NCBI GenBank assembly: GCA_002633005.1
Contig: NMRA01000178.1
Span: forward strand, 10,240-72,239
Direction of reading: 5' to 3'
DNA length: 62,000 nt
DNA from: Phoronis australis
Lineage: Eukaryota > Phoronida > Phoronidae
Below, in pieces: positions 47,417-60,200 of the stretch. The position numbers were made by a program, and so were the translations under genes. Under the pieces are notes generated by a model, which saw only the letters and a list, made by a program, of their open reading frames with translations, searched no databases and was not told where the DNA came from. How positions within the stretch are numbered: the stretch's first letter is position 1; every line of letters begins with the position of its first letter.

Positions 47417-48111
47417 CACGTATCACCAGAGGGCGCGATTGCTAATGGTAATAGGTCACATAGTGCCCAAAAACATTCTTCAAGGTAGAAAGTGAGTAAT
47501 GGTTGGAATGAAAGTGTAACGCAACAAACATGTAACATGCAACATTCACATGAGTCATAATTGGAAAATGATATATTTATTACTGAATATTTTATAAATC
47601 CATTTGATCGGGACTTTTCCAAATCAATGTTTCATACGATTCCCTTCTAAGTGCAGAACATAGTGTAATATTTTTATCAGAATGTAACATATTATTTTTA
47701 TACTGCTGATATGAGAAAAACATGTATTTACTCGCACTACTAAATAAGTTTGAGTTTTCCCCAAATCATAAAAGGAGTTAAAATACAATTTCAGTCAACA
47801 ATCTCTTATGGTATCAAAAAGACAAAAGACAATCAATACACCACGGGCATTGAGCAGTCAGCTTATCTCAGTGTAAATCAACATTCCCTTGAAAAGCACC
47901 GCCTGACGCTGAGAAAAATGAACAATGTCTCCGCCAAGTGTTCGCGTTTCACAAATAAATAATAGGTCGTAAATAATAAGACCAGCGAGTGCAGTTCAAT
48001 CATGTATTGTACTATACCAGTGATACAGGCACACTTCACAAACTCCAATCAATGAGCTATACCAGGAGCTCATTGCTCCAATCAAAGACTCAAACCACGA
48101 GGTCTCCAGTG
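47417..48111. other. Unassigned sequence between MITEs
   Basis: The 70-residue plus frame at 47750-47962 has no motif I recognise. 48010-48111 resembles the reverse complement of 21413-21500, the flank of the first MITE copy. Confidence 0.35.
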
Positions 48112-48380
48112 CCCGGTTGCATGAAACAGACCCAAAGTAGGGACTCAACTAAGTTCCTCCAAATCTTTTGCATATGTTTCTCTCTTGAGTCATAGATGTT
48201 ATATTTTTCTATTTTATCTTCATTATGAGCTGCTCTTTGACTAATGACGTTTTTAAATAATATATCTAAAAACTGAGCCCTTAATTGTGTCATAATTATT
48301 AGGGACTTCGTCCTTAAATTAGATGCGTTGCATTAAAAAATACCTACTTATTTTCAATAATATTGAGAATTCAACCTTTT
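48112..48380. mobile_element. MITE family M1, copy c (truncated)
   Basis: The left terminus GCCCGGTTGCATGAAACAG is intact and the interior matches copy a; the right terminus is missing and sequence of the copy 3 unit begins. Confidence 0.6.
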
Positions 48381-48466
48381 TCCTTAGTTCCACTGGGTAA
48401 GCACACCGACTTGTCGACAAGATCCTAGACTACTAATCTCAACATTCAGTGAACTAATTACCTTGA

Positions 48467-48775
48467 GGGGCGGATCCAGGATTTTGAGTTAGGGGGGCCA
48501 GGGCACAGGGATAACCAGAATTTCGTCACATGCGCGCGCCCAGCCTAAAATGTAGGGGTGCAAAGGTCTCGAATTTTTGGGTTTGTGCCTTATTACTAAA
48601 AAATGATGACAGGGATTTGTTCAAGGCCCATGAATTGTGCATTCGCCCCCCCGAGCCCCCCTGGTTGCGTGCATATACTAGTCAGCAATTCGCACCCCGA
48701 ACTTCCAAATGGTATCTGGGAGAATTTTAGGTGTGGCCATCGCCCCCTTGTCCCCCCTCTGCCAAAATCCGCCAC
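48467..48775. mobile_element. Short TIR element containing R3 sequence
   Basis: GGCGGATCCAGGATTTTG at the left and CAAAATCCGCC at the right form the terminal inverted repeat; the interior is an R3 copy. It interrupts the conserved 5' flank of copy 3, which shows R3 belongs to a mobile element. Confidence 0.6.
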
Positions 48776-48908
48776 TGTTCATTAACCTGTTGCAGTACCT
48801 AGGCAACTGTTTTCACCTTTTTGAACAATACGGAAGAAACGAACTCATACCGTGTTATTACCGTAGTGGGTAGTATTCCACGGCTGTACCTACGTTATGC
48901 GAATAAGC
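48776..48908. other. 5' flank of copy 3
   Basis: Continues the alignment with 4320-4510 and 27380-27582, ending at the ISRE. Confidence 0.5.
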
Positions 48909-48926
48909 GAAAGTGAAACCGAAACT
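48909..48926 (+). promoter_or_regulatory. ISRE / IRF site, copy 3
   Basis: Identical to the other two copies although bases on both sides have changed (GAATAAGC in place of GAAGAAGT just upstream). It lies about 2.2 kb before the copy 3 ATG. Confidence 0.75.
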
Positions 48927-48931
48927 CCGCT

Positions 48932-48963
48932 GTGTCGTGAGAACGACACATGCTTGTGCAAAT
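48932..48963. promoter_or_regulatory. Inverted repeat and octamer-like site, copy 3
   Basis: The inverted repeat at 48932-48949 is identical to the others; the octamer position reads GTGCAAAT. Spacing is unchanged. Confidence 0.5.
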
Positions 48964-49104
48964 GAATTTCATTAACGACAAAAAACATTAGAACTGCTTT
49001 AGAAGAAATTCACTTCTTATGTTTCGGAGGCGGTAGTGACCCTACATACTGATCGCGTACAAATTGCGTGACAAGAACAATCATTCTTTCTCGTGTTTTC
49101 TCAG

Positions 49105-51099
49105 GTGTGATGTAACACTTGTAGATCTGCGGTAATTGTCGCACTATGCTACACAGTCACGATTATGTTTGCCGTATGCAATACATGTAGGGATATGTCA
49201 GTGGTTATTTTTTACGAGTCGTTTCACAACCTGCCAAACTATGACCAGTAACAATTATCAGCACTAAGCTTCATCCAGCTTTTACAGAGACCACGTTTGT
49301 ACAGGTATAAAGGCCACGTTTGTACAAAGACCTCAACAATCAATATTGCACTCATTGCTGGGCTCAGCTTTTTAGTGGCCCGGGTTAGTCAGCTTCTCTG
49401 GGTTTTCCCCGCGCCATACGAAAAACGAAAAACCCATGTCCAAGAGCCCGCTTGACTCGTCAGTCATCAGTGATTTTCAAACGAAGTTGAATTTCATCTT
49501 TGGAGGTAGGATGAATCAGGTCTTCTAAACAGACTTTACGACAAGCATAACATGTATTTTTGGACTGCTTGTTACATAGAACTGGTCTCAAGTTGTCCAG
49601 ACTCAGAGTTGAAGTGATTTCAGCTTTTTGGGCTGAATCAGTTTTGAATTTGGAAATCTAAATTTGAGTTGGTTTGTGCCTTTTAATTTCCGCTACAGGT
49701 GACGTTCTGCTCTGTTCATGTTTCGTACATAATACTAATAACCCAATCGTGTTATCACTCGGCGGTCGTTTACGGGTTAGTGAGAAACGAGGTCAATCGA
49801 GTAGCCAGGAAAGAACTACGAAAGATTTGTGATATGATTTAATTAATAAGTCTCATTGGACTATGAACATGTCCTTCTATTACCGTGCTGTTAATGCTAT
49901 GCTTGTCACTATAATACATGAACGTGATTTCTTGGTCGACTGAAGGCTGATCACGCTGATAAAACATTGGAACGTATGAATCTCTCGACTACAGGTGAGG
50001 AACTACACCAGAGGGGTTTGAGTTGCAATCTAATCTCGAGTAGGTGATCAAGCAGTATGGATCTCGACAACAACTTGCAGATTTTTCAATTTCGTTTTAC
50101 ACGAAATGATATCAAGTCACAGGTCGCGCAAAATCTACGGCTGGCAAATAAAACGTAATTGATTGTTTTTGTTATCATTACGGACGACTAGTGAGCTGAA
50201 GCAAACTTTGTCATTTTCTTCTCTAAGCCGGGTACCGAGTATTTCACCATAACACAGCGTTTTTGTTACTTCTGAAGCAACAGTGGCCGTTCATTCATTT
50301 TCTTCTTTGAAATAGGAAATAGGATATTTTTATATGTACAATGAAACTGGAAAGGTAAGTATACATTATTACGTGGCGATGTCGTTATCTGTCGTATTCC
50401 CGTTTTCTCTGTAGCAAATGTTTATTGAACGTGAGTGTCACTGAGTGTCATTGTAAAATTGTGTTTTATAGTTTCAAGGGTCCCGGTGGTCGCTAAAATA
50501 TATTCGCGCATGCTCTGTCTGTAGTTTCCTATGCACAATTCGCGCATACCGAGTGTAATTTCAGTTGTAAAATTCTCACAAGTCCTGTATAATGTTTCCC
50601 TTGTACCATTCATGCATGATCTCTCTGTTATTCTCATTGTACCATTCGCGCATGCCCTTCCGTAGTCTCCCTTGCATCATTCTCTTATGCCCTTGTAGAG
50701 TTCAGTGGCTGGCTCGCGCCTAATAAAATCTATCCAAAATCATGTGTTCTCTTTTATAATACACGGCAACATCTCACGTAATCTCGCGAAGTCTTGCTTT
50801 AGTATGGTTGTAGCGGGGGTTCTATTGCACTTTACCTTGTCTATAGTTTAGCTTTTACCGTTCGCGTATGTCTTATCTGTACACTCCATTCTCTCTATAT
50901 TCCCCTGATGAAAAGTTGCATATGTGCGGAAGCTTTGTCATTTTCATTTGTACATTCATTCTCAAGGTCCATTTTATACGATATTTTAGTTGAATTTGGA
51001 TATGTTAAAAACTGCGTTTACATATTTATTTATACGAAAACAATGCAATAACTGCTGTATTAAATGACTCAATGAACAGTACTCGATCTCTTTGTACAG
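49105..51099. other. Intron / 5' region of copy 3
   Basis: Aligned throughout with 4707-6677. Contains the Rel-like GGGTTTTCCCC (49400-49410) and the degenerate 35-bp repeat (50500-50700). The minus frame at 50422-50637 is a by-product of that repeat. Confidence 0.5.
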
Positions 51100-51225
51100 G
51101 ACCTTTCACCAAGTGGCCATGGAAGAACAACGGAGGCAGCATCAAATGCTCTTTATGATAGTAGCCAACCACGTGCTCAGGCTGGATCTTGAGAGACTGA
51201 AGAACTACTGCAAGACTTGGATTGC
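51100..51225 (+). CDS. Exon A of copy 3
   Basis: Acceptor TTTGTACAG, ATG at 51119 in a good start context (GGCCATGG), donor GC|GTAAGTTA after 51225. It encodes 35 residues plus two bases. Confidence 0.75.
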
Positions 51226-54200
51226 GTAAGTTAATTTATTTTCTTTTTGCTCTAGGCCCATTTCTGCGCATGAGCTGAATTGTAAACCACCTGCTGCTAC
51301 TCATTGAAATCATCGACAGACGCTGGTAGATCTTATTTAGCGACCAATATCCTAGGCTTGTTCGGGTTTACACTCTTTATGACTGCTAAGAACAGCAGCA
51401 CTGTCAAGGGATAGTGAATCTGACTTCTTGTTGGTTAGCAGAAAGAACTAGAAGGATTATTGTCACGGCGTGACAATAATGGACTCTGCGCGTGCGTATT
51501 ACTGGAATTGTTAAGGGAAGTTACTGACACCAACCCTTTACCAATATGAAAATTAATTCGTTAAAATTGTAGGCTAAATTACGTTAATATTTAGATGACC
51601 TTTCCACTAATTGACCTCTTCCGGTGCATTATGATCCAAGATGAGCGAATAATTGTAAACTCAATTAAAAGTGTGGTTAATGCTAAAAATCACAGATGTT
51701 TTACTTTAAGCACTTCAGAATACAAGATGAATGAATTGGTCAAACTTTCAGAAGAAAAATGCACCTAACGACCCCATGGTTGCACCAAATGACCTGAAAA
51801 TTTAGAATTCAAACTCAATCGCACTTAGTAAACAGATACGTAATTCTGAAGTCTCTAGCTCAAAATTTTAGTTTGCACTCAATGACCTTTGACCTATTTT
51901 TTTGATTGGATAGGCTTATTGTAAAGTAAAGTAGGGTATCCAATTGTCATGTTGACTTACACCAGTGTGCTGAAATTGAAAAGAATTCCTTGAAAAACGT
52001 AAGAGATATAACATTTTGAACGTTACGTGACCTTTGCACTAATTGACCTTATCCGGTGCATTTTAAGCATCTTTAGGAGAATTATTGCAAAGACCATGGA
52101 AAATGTGTTTAACGCTGAGAATCACAGTTGTCTAACGGTTGACACATCAGAATACTCGCTGATTGAAAAGGTCAATTTTTCAGAAGAAAAATGCCCTTAA
52201 TGACCCCATGTTTGCACTAAATGACTTGAAACTTTGGAATCCGATTTGGTTTACCTGTGGCAATCAGATCTGTCAATTTGAAGTGTCTAGCTCAAAATTT
52301 CAGTTTGTACCTAATGACTTTTGACCTATTTCACCTGATTGGATGACCCGATTACTTAGAAAAGTAATTTTTTAAATTGCCTTATTGACTTGTACCTGTG
52401 CACCGAATTTAAAAAAGATAGCTATAAAACTGAAGGAGGAGTAGCATTTTGAAAATTATATGACCGTTGCACCAAATGACCTCTTCCGGTGCAATATGGA
52501 ATATGATTATATAACCAATCAAAATTTATATACTGTCAAAAGTCATATGCTGAACTTAAAGACCGTACCTGCACCCAATTTGGAGTTATTAAGCCTCAAA
52601 GTTGGTCGGAAGAAGAATAAGAAGAATAAGAATAAGAACTAGAAAGGTTATTGTCACGGCACGACAATAACGGACTCTGCGCGTGCGTATTACTGAAATT
52701 ATTATGGGAAGTTACTGACAGCAACCCGGTTACCAATATGAAAAGGAATTCTTTAAAATTGTAGGAGAAATTACATATTAATTGTTTGATGACCTTTCCA
52801 CTAATTGACCTCTTCCGGTGCATTATGAGCCCTGATGAGGGAGTAATTGCTAACTTGATTAAAAGTGTGGTTAATGCTAAAAATCACAGATATTTTACTT
52901 TAAGCACTTCAGAATACAAGATGAATGATTTGGTCAAACTTTCAGAAGAAAAATGCACCTAATGACCCCATAGGTGCACCAAATGACCTGAAAACTTAGA
53001 ATTCAAACGCAATCGCACTTAGTAAACAGATATGTTATTTTGAAGTCTCTAGCTCAAAATTTAAGTTTGCACCCAATGACCTTTGACTTAATTTTTCTGA
53101 TTGGTTAGGCCTATTGCGAAGTAAAGTAGGATATTTAATTGGCATGTTGACTTACACCAGTCTGCAGAAATTGAAAAGAATTCCTTGAAAAATGTGAGGG
53201 ATATAACATTTTGAACGTTACATGACCTTTGCACTAATTGACTTTATCCGGTGCATTTTAAGCATCTTAAGGTGAATTATTGCAAAGACCATGGAAAATG
53301 TGTTTAACGCTGAGAATCACAGTTGTCTAACGGTTGACTCATCAGAATACTTGCTGATTGAAAAGGTCAAATTTTCAGAAGAAAAATGCACCTAATTACC
53401 CCATGTTTGCATTAAATGACCTGAAACTTTGGATTCCGATTTGATTTACATGTGACAAACAGACCTGTCAATTTGAGTTGTCTAGCTCAAAAGTTTAGTT
53501 TGCACCTAATGACCTTTGACCTATTTCACCTGATTGGATGACCCGATTACTTAAAAAAGTAATTTTTAAATTGTCATGTTGACTTATACCTGTGCACCGA
53601 ATTTGAAAAAGATAGCTTTAAAACTGAAGGAGGAGTAGCATTTTGAAAATTATATGACCTTTGCACCAAACGACCTCTTCCGGTGCAAAATGGAATATGA
53701 TTATGTAACCAATCAAAATTAATATACTGTCAAAAGTAATATGCTGAATTTAAAGACCATACCTGCACCCAATTTGGAGTTATTAAGCCTCAAATTTGGT
53801 CGGAAGAAGAATAAGAATAAGAATAAGAATAAGAAGAACTAGATAGATTATTGTCACGGCACGACAATAACGGACTCTGCGCGTGCGTATTACTGGAATT
53901 ATTATGGGAAGTTACTGACAGCAACCAGTTTACCAATATGAAAAGGAATTCTTTAAAATTGTAGGAGAAATTACATATTAATTTTTTGATGACCTTTCCA
54001 CTAATTGATCTCTTCCGGTGCATTATGAGCCCCGACTAGGGAGTAATTGTTAACTCGATTAAAAGTGTGGTTATTGCTAATAATCACAGATGTTTTACCT
54101 TAAGCACTTCAGAATACAAGATGAATGAAGTGGTCAAACTTTCAGAAGAAAAATGCACCTAATGACCCCATGGGTGCACCAAATGACCTGAAAATTTAGA

Positions 54201-57200
54201 AATCAAACTCAATCGCACTTAGTAAACAGATACGCAATTATGAAATCTCTAGCTCAAAATTTTAGTTTGCACTCAATGACCTTTGACCTATTTTTTCTGA
54301 TTGGTTTGGCCTATTGTGAAGTAAAGTAGGGTATTCAATTGGCATGTTGACTTACACTAGTGTGCTGAAATTGAAAAGAATTCCTTGAAAAACGCAAGAG
54401 ATATAACATTTTGAACGTTACATGACCTTTGCACTAATTGACCTTACCCGGTGCATTTTAAGCATTTTTAGGTGAATTATTGCAAAGCCTATGGAAAATG
54501 TGGTTAACGCTGAGAATCACAGTTGTCTAACGGTTGACACATGCACCTAATGACCTCATGTTTGCACTAAATGACCTGAAAATTTAGATTCTGATTTGAT
54601 TTACCTGTGGCAATCAGACGTGTCAATTTGAAGTGTCTAGCTCAAAATTTTAGTTTGTACCTAATGACCTTTGACCTATTTCACCTGATTGGATGACCTC
54701 TTCCGGTGCAATATGGAATATGATTATGTAACCAATCAAAATTTATATACTGTCAAAAGTCATATGCTGAAATTAAAGACCGTACCTGCACCCAATTTGG
54801 AGTTATTAAGCCTCAAAGTTCGTCGGAAGAAGAATAAGAATAAGAATAAGAAGAATAAAATTGAAGAAAACCCAGGAACAACAGTACTCTGCGCGTGTAA
54901 GCGCAGAGTAATAAGAATAAAATTGAAGAAAACCCAGGAACAACAGTACTCTGCGCTTACATGCGCAGAGTAATAAGAATAAGAATAAGAATAAAATTGA
55001 AGAAAACCCAGGAACAACAGTACTCTGCGCTTACACGCGCAGAGTAATAAGCGCTCGAACATTCCCATTGCAGGGCCGTAGGAAGCGGAGGGGCCGGGGA
55101 GCACGCCCCCCCCCCCCTCCCCCCCAAAAAAATCAAAATTTTCTAGCGTCAGGGATAAACCGTGGCAACCGACATAGGCGTGGGGCCGGGGACAATAGAG
55201 AAAAGAAAGACTGCGAAATACGGATAAGACAGAAAATTCTAAGAGAACATTTAACAACAGTGCATGATTTACCTTTTGAGGACCCTGGAAAGGACATTAT
55301 TAGGGTCTCCGCTTTTGCAGCACAGGTCGTCTAAACGCACTTGAAAATGTGACATAATCATTCATACTCGTACATATAGTTCCAAAATTCGAAAAAAATT
55401 GCAAAGCGAAGCTCTTGCGGAGCGTACTAAATTCAATAAGTCAGTTTTGCGAATACAAAACTATATTTTTCCAGAGGCCCCTCTCTGGAAGGGATAACGG
55501 AGACAACATTCGTTTTTTGTCGAAACTGTATATCATTTGAGAAAAAATGATAATCTGACAGATTACATCAATTGTTGCACATTTCCTGATTTTCGAAAAA
55601 CATATTTATATTTTCATATTTAGGGGCCCCGCCCTTGAAGGAGTGCATTCTATTTTGATGATAATCAAGTGGCCACCATTTTGTGTTTTTATTGACATTC
55701 TAAAGGAGCCACACACGGAGAGATGGCCTAAAGTTGGAATCGATTACCGCCATTTTGCTGCTTTTTGTGAAATCGTGCAACCAGCTTTCATGTTGAAGGT
55801 CACTTCCTGCATCGTTTTGTGACAACACGACGGTGGAATGAACTGTCACTCGTTTTCCAATCTTAGTGATGTTAGCCTTTCCTCTTAAGGAGTCCCATTT
55901 CAGACGGCGCCCTCTCTCGGTGAAGCAGTTCCGAGGAAATGTCCCTTTGTCCCTCATATAAATTCGACACTGCCAAGTATTCACAAGGGAATTTGAGATT
56001 CGAAATTCATCAAAAAACACAAAACATTCCTGCCCAGCACAGCAATATCAAGACATTTGACCCAAACGACCAAAAAATGTGAACAAAATACAATAGGGTT
56101 GACCGCCATCGAAATGATGGAAATTTGAAGAACGTGAAGGCTAGTATTTGTGAATTGCACACAAGGACTATAATAATGTTACTGTTTCCCATAGTATCAC
56201 AAGAATAGTATCTCTTTTGAAGCTGGATACCATGCGTGCACCCAGCCTAAGATATAGGGGGGCTTGAATTTTTGAGAATGTGGACCTTTTACTGAAAAAA
56301 CGGGGACTAAGAGAAAAAACGGGGTACTACGGTCAGAGCTATGAATTGAGCATTCCAGCCGAATTCCTGCCTTTTTGCCTTTTTGGTTGACTTTTGTCTC
56401 GGTTTTCTCCAACTTTTTCTGTCTCTGAGGCGGACCTTTTTGCCCACTTCACCAAATGGGGGAGGGGCTCGTGCGAACCCCTCGAGCCCCCTGGGGGGCG
56501 TGCATGGTTACTATGATTTGTTTGTAAGAAATTTCCACTTGTGGAAAACACTGCTGTCAATGCCACTTTTTCTGATGACCGCGTACTCAAAGAACTCATG
56601 CAATCATAAACAATGATTTCAGAGTTTTTGTCAGTGGAGTTCAAATTTACCTCGTGAACCGTTAAAGGTACACGTACCTCTGAAATGAGCAAAAATACAC
56701 CGTAATAAGAATGCCCTATCTCCCATGTTCCCCCGGTTACCCGTCAAGAACCTGCGAGCTTACTTATAACATTTTGTTTTGATAAACAAATTTGTTGGTT
56801 TCTATTACACCTGTTTATGTATCTACGAAAATCGATAGATTCATAGACGATTTTTGACAATCAGAAGCTAATCTTCTAAGAAATGATGATATTTCAGTAA
56901 ATTAAGTTGCAGCCTGAAGTTGGAAAAACTGTGTAATCATATCCCCAAATAGTAAAGTACACTTAGAAGATTGTTGCATATCTAAAACAGTATTGATGAA
57001 TTTCGGACTCAAAAGCCGTAGATCGAAAGAAGTTTTAAAAGACCTTAAAGAAGAATGCCACCCGATTTAATTAGTCTTTTTTACTGTCTTAATCGGTCTA
57101 TATCCACATCGCCTCTCACACGGTCGACCCCATCTTGCCGAGAGGTGTCGCGTTAACCTGTGAGGAAGGTAAGAGACGACGCAGCGACGTCAGTGGTTCG

Positions 57201-60200
57201 TCTGCAGAGTGAAGGCCCCTATGTTGTGATTCATCGACGGTTCCCGCTTGTCCGAACTATGAAGCTGCGAAGAAAGCGGGTATATCATTTCTTCGACTTC
57301 CTCTAGAGCCCGAAATGCTTAGGAAGTGGCTCGCCGTAGTGAAGAATGAAAGGTGCGCTGCTAATAGCAAGTATGAAACCGTGAAACATCTCCGTGTCTG
57401 TGGCCTGCTTTTCGTCGACAATGATTTCTCTGGCGATTCCGGCTTACCAAAGAACTATCCATACGTTCCGTTGCCTGTGCATGTTCACGGCGCCTCTCTA
57501 GTATTTTTTGATCAGTGTATTCCGGTTCGAACTGATAGCCTGTGAAACCTAACGATCGGACGCGTGAAGTCTTCGACGGATGAGCTTTTGACTAAGTCGG
57601 GATTGGCGCCGGGAGAGTAGCCATGTAGACGTTTATTACTCCGCGTTCTGTTTCAAAATGAATTATTCTCAACCTAACCAATGCTTATATAAAACTGAAA
57701 CAAAGTCTGTCTCATTAAATACAATTTGTAATGCCTTTGCAGTATTCGTGAGTCCAAATGTTGAGAAGCCAGCAATGGCCACCGCGTTACCGGCTTTTGA
57801 TGCCGGCAATAAAGGTAACTGACCGGGCACCAAGGCCGTGTGAGCGCATGCTAATTCGGTGTTTGCTGACAGAAAGCTGTTGTGAAACAATCACTCGATT
57901 TTATATGCTATGGTCGCATGTTAGGGGAATCTTTATTTAGAAATACAAATACATTAGTAAAATCATTGTTACGGTACAACCTTTGCCCTGACGGTCTGTG
58001 GAAGGGGAACCCGAGTCACTTCCTAAGCATTTCGGGCTCTCGAGGAAGTCGAAAAAACGATATACCCGCTTTTTTCGCAGCTTTATAGTTCGGACAAGCG
58101 GAAACCGATGCACCGCAATATAGCGCATTCACTCAGCAGACGAACCACTGACGTCGCTGCGTCGCTTCTCACCTTCCTTACAGGTTAACGCGACACCTCT
58201 CGGCAAGGTGAGGTCGACCGTATAAGAGGCGATGTGGATATAGAACGATTAAGACGGTAAAAAAGACTAATTAAATCGGGTGGCATTCTCCTTTAAGTTG
58301 TCACCAAAAAAGATGGCCGATGTCCTCAAATCAGTCTACGAGAGAACGGTGTGTAGTTCGCTCGCTAATATTTACCGAAAAAAGTCTGAATTCTCGACAA
58401 TTGCTCCTAATCACAGTACATGTATGCAGGCCTAGTATCTCACTAGAAAAGCACGAGCTCGGAGAAATTTGCAAAATCACGAGAGTGTTTGTCGAGTATA
58501 TGCTTTTTAAGCTTATTCTTGGAGTTAATGAAGCGATTGGTCGACGAAATTGCAGAGTTCAGACGAATAAGAGATTGAATGAAGTGATTTTGTGAAGACT
58601 TTTCACCGCGAGAGCAACCTACTTCCATGTGGTCTACGAAACTACCTTGAGTACACCATTTTTAATTTACGAGCCCTGTGAAAGTAACGTCACCATCTAG
58701 ATATGTAACGTTTTGTTTTGGAACCTACTGAGGGTCTTTGTTGTTTGGGCAGTTGAATGGAAATTATTTGCATACATTGTATGACCTAGGTCAAGGGTGA
58801 CGCACGAGGTCATTTAAAAGAGGACTGTCTGTTGAATATTTGTGAGTGACGTTGTTTAACTACAGATTTCTGGAATTTGGGATAGTGAATATTTTTGAAG
58901 GCTACGCCAATAGCACAGTGGGTGTTTTTTCATAATCGAGTATGTTTGTTGTAACAATTCCGAGGGTAGAACATTCAAATTTTCCTTGAAAAACTTTTTT
59001 TTAAAACTGTATAGTAAAGCCATGTAAAGTGTTGCGTGATCTTACGTTTTCGGGGTGCTCTAGCGTCCACAGAATACAGGCCTGATTCTAACGGACTATC
59101 CAAGTATTACAATTAGAAATGTGTGACATGGACGCCTCGGGCTTGGGGGTGGGGTGAGTTGGGAGCGTGCAAAGAGTGTGCCAGGGTGTCGAAAATGCTT
59201 ACCGGGGACAATAAGAGGTATCGATGGGCGAGTGAAACTGGTGAATAGTGAGGAGGGGCCAAAAGTGACGGGGGAGATGTTTGTCACCCCATCCTCATTC
59301 GTGAAAATCCACACGCTGGGTCTATTTCAACTGGTCCGTTATTAACCTTTCTTAACTTTGTTGTACAGGCCAGCTACACTCCAGAACATAACTACTACTG
59401 AAAATCTTCTCGACCAATTAGAGACACAAGCTGTTATTGGAGTCGGGAATTACGAGAAGCTGGTCAAAATGCTGGAGGTGCACGGACTGCTTGATTTGAA
59501 GGCAAGGGTGGAACAGCAGGCAATTATTGTGGGTAATGAGGACCTTCGGTGAACCTGCAGTGGTCACTAAAAGTCTCATTGGCACTCAACTGGCATACGG
59601 TTGACCAATGATTGTTTTCTGCAGGACAGTTTGATTGTCATCGAAATAAGTTTTTATTAAGAGTGTGGACTATTTCATATGATTTTCGCAAAACTTTGAA
59701 ACTCGGATGCAATGTATCAAATTTTTGGAATAATGAGACCTACAAGTCTAAGTAATGATTGACTTTACTTTTTGTCAAGTAATTGTGTATTTATTCAGAC
59801 TGCGTGACATTGATGTCATAACCCCTTTTGGTGGATTTATTTCAAAGCGTCTGTGTAGCCAGGTCGTCGTTTCATAAAAAGTGAACAGATTATAATATTT
59901 GAAGTGACGATGTGTTCTAAATGAGTTTCTTTCAGCCATATGCCACAGGAGTATGAGCTGACTAATCAACTTGAGCGCTCTACGCTGAGCGTTTTTATAT
60001 TTTGGTACAGTCGCACTTTGAAACAAGTGACCACGTGGCTCAAAATGTTTAATTAACAATTTAAAAGTCACTGAGCGAGTACCGGTCGGTTTCGAACATA
60101 ACATAAATATTCGTTTTAATAAAACGACAATGAGATTTTATGATTAATGTTCACAATCCTTTCGTTCGCTCCACGCCTTGTTTTCGCTTATTACCAATAC

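Noticed and set aside
54760-55257. 165-residue minus-strand frame
   Set aside because: It runs through GAATAA tails, hairpin repeats and the R2 edge; composition and repeats explain its openness.
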